The notes under the pieces: generated by a model
What the model was told of the DNA's origin: nothing
The model's input: only the letters and a program-made list of their open reading frames with translations
Databases searched by the model: none
Position numbers and translations under genes: made by a program
Assembly (NCBI RefSeq): GCF_900109095.1
Contig: NZ_FNYZ01000008.1
Coordinates: 62,001 to 126,000 of the forward strand
Reading direction: 5' to 3'
From: Sphingobium sp. AP50
GTDB taxonomy: Bacteria > Pseudomonadota > Alphaproteobacteria > Sphingomonadales > Sphingomonadaceae
DNA length: 64,000 bases
Shown here: one piece after another, positions 1 through 6,862 of the stretch
Numbering within the stretch: position 1 is the stretch's first letter
How the letters are laid out: the number at the start of each line of letters is the position of its first letter

Positions 1-315
1 CAAGCGCGCAATGCGACTGCCGGGCGCCAGCGCCAAGCGACAACCGCTATGGACATATACTGCACCGTCTCGTGGCGCGATCAGCGCGATGCCCCGCATT
101 TGCGGCTCTGGCACCGTAAAGTCGAACTCGAGGACGACGATATCCGCATTGGCATGCTTCGCCGTAACGGCGATGTTGGTGAGGGTGGTCGGCGTGAGCG
201 GGTCGGCTGCGACTATCGAGAGGCGCGCTCCCATTTTTTTGTTTCCGAGCAGCATCTTGCTCACAGCTTCGACGTGACGGCGAGCGGTGTCGAGGGCGGT
301 GTCGGCGGTATTCAT
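1..315 (-). CDS. Hypothetical protein, C-terminus beyond the left edge
   Basis: An open frame of 105 codons runs from an ATG at 315 to the left edge without a stop. An AAGGA ribosome binding site sits 8 nt before the ATG. The visible protein begins MNTADTALDTARRHVEAVSK and continues as a mixed alpha/beta-looking sequence with a hydrophobic strand around IVVLEFDF (residues about 60-67). I do not recognise the family. It lies on the mobile element and on the same strand as the next two genes, but an intrinsic terminator (413-446) separates it from them, so it is probably a separate transcription unit. A competing frame starting at 337 has shadow-like composition. Confidence 0.55.
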   Translation of the reverse strand, partial: MNTADTALDTARRHVEAVSKMLLGNKKMGARLSIVAADPLTPTTLTNIAVTAKHANADIVVLEFDFTVPEPQMRGIALIAPRDGAVYVHSGCRLALAPGSRIARL

Positions 316-412
316 TCAGGTCTTCCTTCATTTTCATCCCCCCATGGGGATCGACCTTCCACCTTCATTCCATTCAACCGGCAGCGGCCCCGCCGCGGCC
401 GCGTGTGTCACG

Positions 413-446
413 AAAAACCCGGACCATGGTCGAAGCCAGGTCCGGG
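413..446 (-). terminator. Intrinsic terminator
   Basis: On the minus strand an 8-bp GC-rich stem (CCCGGACC/GGTCCGGG, outer positions 418 and 446) with a 13-nt loop is followed by TTTTT. It lies just downstream of the mobilization-like gene ending at 488 and closes that transcript. Confidence 0.7.
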
Positions 447-487
447 CTGCTTTCCGCCGATCGGTGAGCCACCGACGATAGCGCTGT

Positions 488-1159
488 TTATGCTCGGTCA
501 TCCACGAGGTGTCGGCGCCACATCGCTTCAATGACGGCTTGCCCCTGATCGCACGTCAACTCGTCATCATACACACCGTACCGAAGGCCAAGCTCGGTCG
601 TTCGCGGAACGATCAGCAGGTGGCAGTGCGGCGGGTGTGGCGCACCTATCGCACCCGGCGCATGGAGAATCAGAACTGAGGCAAGGCCGCGTTCGCGCCC
701 GATGAGCCGGGCGAAGTCACGGCATCGTTCCCACCCCATGTGCAGTCGGTCGCCGTCCTGGAAAGGCAGAGTAAGGTAAACCAGCAACGCCTTCTGATGC
801 GCGACGGCGTGTTCATCCATCCGGGTCAGGATTGTCTCTGCATCAGCTAGGCTATCGTCGGTGCCCGGCGGAAGGACGACATCTATACGCTCTGCGGTCG
901 TGCGCCACGGCGAGGCCATCGGATCGCCAGCGGGCGCGATCGGCTGCATCTTGCGCCGCGCGAATTCCGCCGCACTGTTCAAACGGTCGCCATAGTTTCG
1001 CCGGAGCACGCCAAAGACCAAACCGCTGTCGCTGCTGCCTTTCGGGTTCGTGTAAAGCCACGTCAGCGGGTCATCTGGATCGGTTACGATGGCTTTGACA
1101 GGCACAGGAACCAGAGCCTGCTTGACCGCGATGCGCGCGGGCTTTGTGCGGGCAGCCAT
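488..1159 (-). CDS. Small MobA/MobL-like (HUH-type) mobilization protein
   Basis: This 223-aa protein has an HxxHxH triplet (H175, H178, H180; local text HPPHCHLLIVPR). It is preceded by a pattern reading as (L/Y)LTLPFQDGD...RDFARLIGRERGLASVLILHAPG. That resembles the MobA/MobL relaxase core, where an 'lP.el ... r.fa ... g....d..iHaP ... N.HaHll' pattern carries the metal-binding histidines. I chose the ATG at 1159 because it overlaps the stop of the upstream gene (TGATG) and follows AGGGGTG; a longer frame reaches 1225. There is no helicase or primase domain, so at most this is a minimal relaxase or an accessory protein. It sits opposite the larger mobilization gene across a hairpin-rich region. 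The family call is an inference from the motif only. Confidence 0.55.
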   Translation of the reverse strand: MAARTKPARIAVKQALVPVPVKAIVTDPDDPLTWLYTNPKGSSDSGLVFGVLRRNYGDRLNSAAEFARRKMQPIAPAGDPMASPWRTTAERIDVVLPPGTDDSLADAETILTRMDEHAVAHQKALLVYLTLPFQDGDRLHMGWERCRDFARLIGRERGLASVLILHAPGAIGAPHPPHCHLLIVPRTTELGLRYGVYDDELTCDQGQAVIEAMWRRHLVDDRA

Positions 1160-1854
1160 CAAAATGCACCCCTGCGGTTTACGATCCGAACAATTTGCGA
1201 AGCGGCGCGGCTGGTGCCATCGCATCGCTCATCCCAGGTCGCAAACGGCGGCGTGGTCGTGAGCGCCAAGCCATCCGTCCGAATTTCCACGAACGGCCCG
1301 AGGCGCTGAGGGACAAGCCATAGACTGCCGTCACTCCGCCGCATGAACGCCAGATCATTGATGATTAGCGGGCCGCCCGGGTAAGACAGTGCCAAATCGA
1401 CGGAAACCGGATCGAGTGTTTCCGGAAACAGGCCGGTCCGCACCAACATGACGTCACGATCCGTCCGTCGGCATGCCTTGTCGATCGCAGGCCGGAACAA
1501 CGGAGCGCTACAGGGCGTGGCAGCTATGACGAGGTTTGCGGACGCCACATCGAATGCTCCAGCGGGCAAACCGTCGCCGGCATGGACTTTACCGGCGGCA
1601 CCCAAGGCGTGGAACGGCAGCGCAAGAACGCGCAGAGACGGATCGAGCGTGGAGCCGCTCGGGTAGGTAAGCATCAAGGTAAAGCCTTCTTGGCAAGAGG
1701 ATCGCCGGACCGACAGGGTCCGGGTCAGGCTGCCGACCTTCAATTTCATCACGGCCGACAGCTTCGCAGGCTCGTGCCATCCTTTCCGATGGGCGCTCTT
1801 GCGGCCGGCGCCTTCGCGAGCAGGGGCGATCGAGGCCGTCAGGCCAACGATCAA
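1159..1854 (-). CDS. Hypothetical protein of the mobilization region
   Basis: This is a 231-aa open frame whose stop overlaps the start of the MobA/L-like gene by one base (TGATG), suggesting translational coupling. The conserved-looking part starts near residue 36 (MKLKVGSLTRTLSVRRSS), so the real start could be the ATG at 1749 rather than 1854. There is no signal peptide and no membrane segment, and I recognise no motif. The C-terminal half contains a strand-rich stretch (SLWLVPQRLGPFVEIRTDG) of the sort found in small beta domains. Its role is inferred only from being cotranscribed with a mobilization-like gene. Confidence 0.5.
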   Translation of the reverse strand: MIVGLTASIAPAREGAGRKSAHRKGWHEPAKLSAVMKLKVGSLTRTLSVRRSSCQEGFTLMLTYPSGSTLDPSLRVLALPFHALGAAGKVHAGDGLPAGAFDVASANLVIAATPCSAPLFRPAIDKACRRTDRDVMLVRTGLFPETLDPVSVDLALSYPGGPLIINDLAFMRRSDGSLWLVPQRLGPFVEIRTDGLALTTTPPFATWDERCDGTSRAASQIVRIVNRRGAF

Positions 1855-1904
1855 CAGGCCCTGCGAGCTCGCGCCAACGGCGCGATTTGTCCGGGCTTGC
1901 CCGG

Positions 1905-1983
1905 CCCGCCTTTTTTTCGTCGTCCGGGGGGATGCGAAAAAAAGAATAGCGGGTTATCTTTTTCTCCGTACCTTCGAAAAAGA
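1905..1983. other. Two inverted repeats between divergent mobilization genes, candidate oriT or operator
   Basis: Repeat one pairs CCCGCCTTTTTTTCG (1905-1919) with 1935-1953; the right arm is CGAAAAAAAG, a 4-nt AATA bulge, then GCGGG. Repeat two is a perfect 8-bp pair, TCTTTTTC (1957-1964) with GAAAAAGA (1976-1983), around an 11-nt loop. They occupy the space between the minus-strand gene starting at 1854 and the plus-strand gene starting at 1993. Relaxase-type mobilization systems commonly keep oriT in this position, but a shared operator or terminator pair is equally possible. Confidence 0.4.
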
Positions 1984-1992
1984 GTTTGACCT

Positions 1993-3669
1993 GTGTCCTT
2001 ATACTCAATGGCCCGCATCAGGCGGCAGACCTTTCTTGAACTGGAGCTAGCAGAGACGCACGCAAGACGTGGCGATAAAAGGTCGCAGGCGCGACGTGTG
2101 CGCGATGTGCCGCCATTGACGTGGCTGCCGGCCGGCGTGAGCGACGATCCGCTGTCCTACGGAACGTTGTATACTCACCATGTCGAGGGGGCCTTCATTC
2201 CTAAGGGCAAGGGCAAGGCGCTGCATCTGCTGGTAAAATTCCCCGAGAGCGTTCCGGTGGAGACGAGGGAGGATGCCGAGGCGGCGCTGAAGCTGGCGGT
2301 CGATTTCGCTCAGCACATATTCGGTGGCGATGCGGTCTTTGCAGCGCGGATGGACCGAGATGAAAAATCCCTGACCAACGCCGATCTGTTCCTGGCACCG
2401 CGCTATGTGAAGAAGACCAAGCACACCGAGAAGATAGCGATCAGTCTGTCGAGGCACTTGAAGCTGATGGCCGAAGATCAGCTTGGGCCGATCAAGGAGG
2501 ATAAGGATATCCTGCGCCAGCAAGGGCGTGCCTTGCAGGATGCGTTCGCGAAGTTCCTGCGCGCGCGTGGTTTCCAGGCGATCCGCGGTCAGGCGAAGCA
2601 GGCACCTGAGCCCGATTGGAGTTCGCCAGAAGCATATGGCTCAGCCACCGATCGCAAGATCGCTGCGGCAGATCGCGAAGTCGCCGCGCACGATCGCGCG
2701 GAAATCGAGGACCGCCTTGTCGATCAGGAGCGCGAACTGGCGGACAAGGCCGTTGGCCTCGTGAAGGGCCTTGAAGATGCCCGCCAGATCGGTGGCGATC
2801 TGATCGCAGATGGTATCGCTGAATCGGATCGGATTCGTGATGCTGCCCGAGAGGATGCCGATACGATCCGAAAACAGGCAGAAGCGGAGAAAGAACGACT
2901 GCTGGATGCCGCCACACAGCGCAGTGAACAAATGGCCACGCAGATCCGCGACCAAGCACAAGCAGATGCCGATGCAGTCGCGGCGAAAGCGAAAGAGGCT
3001 CGGCTGGAAGTGGAGGTCGCGCAGCGCAAACGCGACGAGGCCATTGCCGACAGGCACGCGGCGGAAGCAGCGAAAGAAGCGGCACGGTCTGATGCAGATA
3101 TCGCGTCTCTACAGCTAGCCCTTGTTAACCGAGCGCTGGTTGACGACGCCCTGGAACTTCGACCCGACGATGGCGAGCGCGGCATCTTGATGAATGAAAC
3201 GGCCATGCAGGAACCCGAACGCGAAGCCTATCGAGCGCGCTGGGCTGATTGGGTGCGCACCGTCGCCCGTGCGGCCGCGATGGCATTGGCGAAAACTCGC
3301 GCAATAGCTGCGGCGGCAAAGCACGAAGCCGAGCGCATGATCGATGCCGCGAAAGCGAAACTGGCGGACGATCGGATAAAGCTGGCAGCAGAGCGGACAA
3401 AACTCAGCGCCGAACAAATCCAACTGGCGCTCGGCCAGAAGGCGCTTAAAAAGCAGCGAGCTGAAGTGGTGTCATACCTTGAGATATGGGAAGCTATTCC
3501 GCCAGATCGGCGATCGCCTGAAGTCAATGCTGCGGTTGAACGTACCAGCGGCCTGAAACAGCAGGCGGAGAGTTTGTCGGCTGAGACTCGCAGCCGGTCC
3601 AAGAGGCGTCTGTCAGACGTCGATGCTCCGGCTCAGGCGGTGCGGGATTGGCTCGATGAAGGGCGATAG
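1993..3669 (+). CDS. MobV/Pre-like plasmid mobilization (recombination) protein with long coiled coil
   Basis: This is a 558-aa protein from a GTG at 1993; an ATG at 2008 is an alternative start. The N-terminal ~200 residues have the layout of the Mob/Pre domain: a hydrophobic strand (residues 77-83), a helix, then DRDEKSLTNADLFLAPRY (121-138). In canonical MobV proteins the equivalent motif III is HxDExxPHxHxxxxP; here the histidines are replaced by other residues (N129 and D131 stand near the HxH positions). From about residue 210 to 500 the protein is a charged, Ala-rich coiled coil, as in other long Pre-like proteins of alphaproteobacteria. It is divergent from the MobA/L-like gene. Whether it nicks DNA without the histidines is uncertain. 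Confidence 0.65.
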   Translation: MSLYSMARIRRQTFLELELAETHARRGDKRSQARRVRDVPPLTWLPAGVSDDPLSYGTLYTHHVEGAFIPKGKGKALHLLVKFPESVPVETREDAEAALKLAVDFAQHIFGGDAVFAARMDRDEKSLTNADLFLAPRYVKKTKHTEKIAISLSRHLKLMAEDQLGPIKEDKDILRQQGRALQDAFAKFLRARGFQAIRGQAKQAPEPDWSSPEAYGSATDRKIAAADREVAAHDRAEIEDRLVDQERELADKAVGLVKGLEDARQIGGDLIADGIAESDRIRDAAREDADTIRKQAEAEKERLLDAATQRSEQMATQIRDQAQADADAVAAKAKEARLEVEVAQRKRDEAIADRHAAEAAKEAARSDADIASLQLALVNRALVDDALELRPDDGERGILMNETAMQEPEREAYRARWADWVRTVARAAAMALAKTRAIAAAAKHEAERMIDAAKAKLADDRIKLAAERTKLSAEQIQLALGQKALKKQRAEVVSYLEIWEAIPPDRRSPEVNAAVERTSGLKQQAESLSAETRSRSKRRLSDVDAPAQAVRDWLDEGR

Positions 3670-3839
3670 AGACGATCCATTTTGCGCTTCACGCAGATTC
3701 GCCGCCAAGGGCGGCTGTCGACCAAAATACGCGTTCGCCGATCGGACTTGGACGGCAGACATTTACACAACTTGCCATTCGCTGAGTGCGAAACCGTCTG
3801 GCAGCAACGCCCCCAGTCACACCGCAGGCTGGTTCATGT

Positions 3840-6254
3840 CTAAGCCGCCAGCAGCGACGTCTCCTCCTTGAAGCTGAACCGCCGCGACAGGCATCGTGTG
3901 TCCTGATGTGGCCCACGGGCCAGCTCGAGCGTGAGCAGGCTGTCGCTCGGGAACGCGGGGCTCAACTCCAAGCGAAGATACTCGAAGAGTTGGCGATCGT
4001 GAACGGCGATGACGATTTGCCGCCCATGCTCCTTCGATAGCGTACGCAGGAGAGCAGCGAGATGAGCGATGTGGATGTCGTCCATCGACTGAACGGGATC
4101 GTCCAGAATCAGCCAAGGCAGCGTCTTCGGTACGGATAAGTGGAGCGACAGGAACAGCGTCAGCGCCGCCGTGTTGAGGTTGCCCGCGCTGAGCATGGCA
4201 CCTGGCGTGCCGCCCGCGCCCCCCCCTCCACGATGGTCGGTGACGAGGCGCGGTTGGATGCGCTGCGTCTCTGCATCGGGGATCCGGAACGCCGGAATGA
4301 ACGGCTCGCCCGGCGCGAGGCGTACGAAGAGGTCTCGCCAGAGGCGGTTGAGCCGCTCGTTGAATTCCCGGCGGATGATGGCCGATCGGATCGCGTCCAC
4401 TGCGTCGCGGATCTTTGTCCCCTGCACCCTGACCTTCTGCCCCCGCTGCTGCGCCTCAGCGACAATCTTGAGCGTCGCCTCGTGCTGCCCGAGCTCGTCC
4501 GAAAGACGCTCGGCCCGCGACTGGAGCGAGCGGATCGTTGCGACGGCGCTGCGGCCCTCGCGCCGCAGCGACAGTCTGTCTTCGAGCTGTCGGTTCTCGG
4601 TGTCGAGGACGGACTGGATCCGCTCCGCCGCTACGCCCAGGTCCTCGCCGTCGACGATGGGACTCGTGGCGACGGCTACGGCGAAGTCGGACAGGGTCTG
4701 GCGGGCCGCGGTCAGCGCCACGCTGCGCGATTGCGCCTCGGTGACGGCACGCTGCGCCGCCACCTGACCAGCGCGCAGGCGCGACCCTTCCTTCAGCGCG
4801 TCGAGAATACTGGAGAGCTCGGCCCGCGCCGCGTTCCCGTCGGCAGCGGCGCGGTCGAGATCGGCGAGCGTCCGCTCGTCCGGGATCGCGTCGGTCAGCG
4901 TAGCGATCTCCCGTTCGAGCCTGTCGACGAGCGCCTGCGCCTGCGTGTTCGTACGCCCGAGCTCCAGCAGGCGCTGCGCTGAGGTAGACAGGCGGCGCAC
5001 CTTGCCGTGGACGTGCTCTACCAGCGTGCCGGCGTTCAGCTCGGCATAGTCGCGATCGCAGACGGGGCAGGTCTCGCCGTCGATGAAGGCCGTCACTTCG
5101 GACAGTATCGCAGCGAGGCCGCCCGCCGATGTCGAGATTCCCTCCATCTCGCCGCTGATTGTCCTGAGGCGCGATCGCGCGACCTCGATCTCGCTCCTGG
5201 CCGCGGCGAGCCGCTCGGCGTCGGCCTTGGCCTTGCTCGCGCGGGACGTCGTCTGGTCGGCGTGAAGCGTGAGGTGGCGGAGCGCGGCGTCGCCGAAGGC
5301 CGCCATGTCGCCAGGCATTGACGTAGCGGGGAGGATCGCCTCGATCCTCGAGCGAAGCGCCGAGTAGCGCTCCAAATAGGTTGCGGCCCAGCGCTCGTAC
5401 ACGTCAGCCGACGGCTCCGTGACGATGGATGCAGACGGACCCGCTCCCGCAGCCCGCACGAGCTCCCGCCGGATCGAACCCAGTTCACGCCGGCGGTCGG
5501 TGATCATCCGCAGGCGTTGCTCGTCGTCCGTGGGCGAAAGCGCCTGCTCGATAGCGTCCAGCTTGCGTTCGTCGAACTCTAGGACAAGTCCGAGCGTGTC
5601 CGCCGCCTTCTTGATATCCGACATCTGGACGCCGATGTCCTCAATGATTTGGAGCAGACTGAGCTTCTGGTCCTTAATAAGCGCGTCCAGCCGCGTAATC
5701 TCCAGCTCGTTCTCCGACCAGCCGTCGACGACCTTGCGGACGTTGCGCACGTCCCCGAGCGGCTTCAGCCCGGTCTCGATGGCGTCGAGGCGGTCCAGGC
5801 GCAGCAGTTCGCCGACGAACTTCGCCAGCGGGGAATCCGCGCCGCTTCCCGAATCTTGGTAGATTTGCAGGAGCTGCCCGAGCAGCGCTTGCGGCAGGTA
5901 GCTCCGCTCGCTGAAGAACGACGCTAGCGTCGCATCGAAGGAGGTCGATGTCGCAATTCCGTCCGGGGAAAGCGTGGCGCCGTACTTGGCCGCACCGGTA
6001 CCCACCGTAGCCACCGACACGCTACCCTGTGCAGCGGACCGGTGCATCAGCTGTGATGCGTAGCCCGGGTCTGCCCGCCGAAGCGACTGAACGCCTCCCG
6101 TCAGCGCAAGCTCGATGGCCGACAGAAGGCTCGTCTTGCCGGCGCCGTTCTCGCCATGCACGAGGACGACCTGCGCGTCGAGCGGAGCATGCACGCGCCC
6201 GCGGATGCTGCGGAAGTCGGTGACGTCCAACTCCTTGAGAAGAAGGTCGGTCAT
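3840..6254 (-). CDS. SMC/RecF/SbcC-like AAA ATPase with zinc hook, ATPase component of the SIR2 operon
   Basis: This 804-aa protein starts at the ATG at 6254, preceded by GGAGGAG and overlapping the previous stop as ATGA. The Walker A motif is GENGAGKTS (residues 34-42), in the usual position right after the DFRSIRG strand seen in RecF/SbcC-type ATPases. Two helical coiled-coil stretches flank a CPVC zinc-hook motif (C396, C399). The C-terminal lobe has a signature-like LSAGNLNTAALTLFL, a Walker B/D-loop LILDDPVQSMDD and an H-loop region (IVIAVHDRQLF). The whole is therefore an intact SMC-type ATP-binding cassette with a shortened hook, fit to sense or bridge DNA ends. It is the last gene of a three-gene unit with the 203-aa protein and the SIR2-like protein, the layout of 'ABC-three-component' conflict systems. 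Confidence 0.85.
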   Translation of the reverse strand: MTDLLLKELDVTDFRSIRGRVHAPLDAQVVLVHGENGAGKTSLLSAIELALTGGVQSLRRADPGYASQLMHRSAAQGSVSVATVGTGAAKYGATLSPDGIATSTSFDATLASFFSERSYLPQALLGQLLQIYQDSGSGADSPLAKFVGELLRLDRLDAIETGLKPLGDVRNVRKVVDGWSENELEITRLDALIKDQKLSLLQIIEDIGVQMSDIKKAADTLGLVLEFDERKLDAIEQALSPTDDEQRLRMITDRRRELGSIRRELVRAAGAGPSASIVTEPSADVYERWAATYLERYSALRSRIEAILPATSMPGDMAAFGDAALRHLTLHADQTTSRASKAKADAERLAAARSEIEVARSRLRTISGEMEGISTSAGGLAAILSEVTAFIDGETCPVCDRDYAELNAGTLVEHVHGKVRRLSTSAQRLLELGRTNTQAQALVDRLEREIATLTDAIPDERTLADLDRAAADGNAARAELSSILDALKEGSRLRAGQVAAQRAVTEAQSRSVALTAARQTLSDFAVAVATSPIVDGEDLGVAAERIQSVLDTENRQLEDRLSLRREGRSAVATIRSLQSRAERLSDELGQHEATLKIVAEAQQRGQKVRVQGTKIRDAVDAIRSAIIRREFNERLNRLWRDLFVRLAPGEPFIPAFRIPDAETQRIQPRLVTDHRGGGGAGGTPGAMLSAGNLNTAALTLFLSLHLSVPKTLPWLILDDPVQSMDDIHIAHLAALLRTLSKEHGRQIVIAVHDRQLFEYLRLELSPAFPSDSLLTLELARGPHQDTRCLSRRFSFKEETSLLAA

Positions 6255-6862
6255 GCTTTCTCCTCCTTTTTGACGAGCGCCGCATCGATAAGGCTCGCGA
6301 TTGCCTCGGTCACGGCCTCGTCGCCGCGCTCCGCCGCGTCCAAGATGATCTTGATTGTCGCTCCATCGACGACGTTCTTCAACGCCTTCTCCAGCTGGTC
6401 CTGCGCCGTGCCGCCCTGCTCGTCGGCGGCCGGCTGCGGGATCGACAGGGGCAGCAGCACTCGGAGGCTGTCTTCCAGGCGGTTGACGTCCGGGGATCCC
6501 GCCTGATCGACGGGAAGCGTGTCGACGTGCAAAACGCGTGCGGTGTCCGCCAGCGCCTCGACGTCGCCGGGCAGCGTCGCCCCGGCGAGCACGACCGTCA
6601 GAACGTATCGCGATGCCGTAACGTCGAGCGCGCGGCTCAGCGCCTGGACCCGGGCACGAACACGCGCGCCATCGCTGTCGCCGAAAGATCCCGCCGTGGT
6701 GTCGACAAGAAGCACGAGGTCGAGTGCCCGGCCGTGCCGACCGCGAAGCGCCCCGGTGAACTGGAACTCGACGCCAGCCATCCTGAACGGAGTCGGCAGG
6801 TCGTCGTATCCGGCTTCGTTGAGGCGCTGGCGGATGGCGGCAATAAGGGGAGATGATGTCAT
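6251..6862 (-). CDS. Uncharacterised 203-aa middle component of the SIR2-ATPase operon
   Basis: This 203-aa protein overlaps both neighbours by 4 bp (ATGA at 6859-6862 and 6251-6254), so the three products are almost certainly made together. The first ~120 residues are strand-rich, with GVEFQFTGALRGRHGRALDL followed by VLLVDTT, then a helix (RVQALSRALDV) and a strand (RYVLTVVLAGATLPG); this is compatible with a compact alpha/beta fold. The C-terminal ~70 residues are helical and acidic, ending KKEEKA. I see no signal peptide, membrane segment or catalytic motif I can name. By position it matches the small middle component of ABC-three-component systems; its biochemical role is unknown. Confidence 0.75.
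   Translation of the reverse strand: MTSSPLIAAIRQRLNEAGYDDLPTPFRMAGVEFQFTGALRGRHGRALDLVLLVDTTAGSFGDSDGARVRARVQALSRALDVTASRYVLTVVLAGATLPGDVEALADTARVLHVDTLPVDQAGSPDVNRLEDSLRVLLPLSIPQPAADEQGGTAQDQLEKALKNVVDGATIKIILDAAERGDEAVTEAIASLIDAALVKKEEKA

Noticed and set aside
3623..3871. 82-codon plus-strand frame after the Mob/Pre-like gene
   Set aside because: No ribosome binding site and no plausible composition, and it runs into the ATPase gene from the other side.
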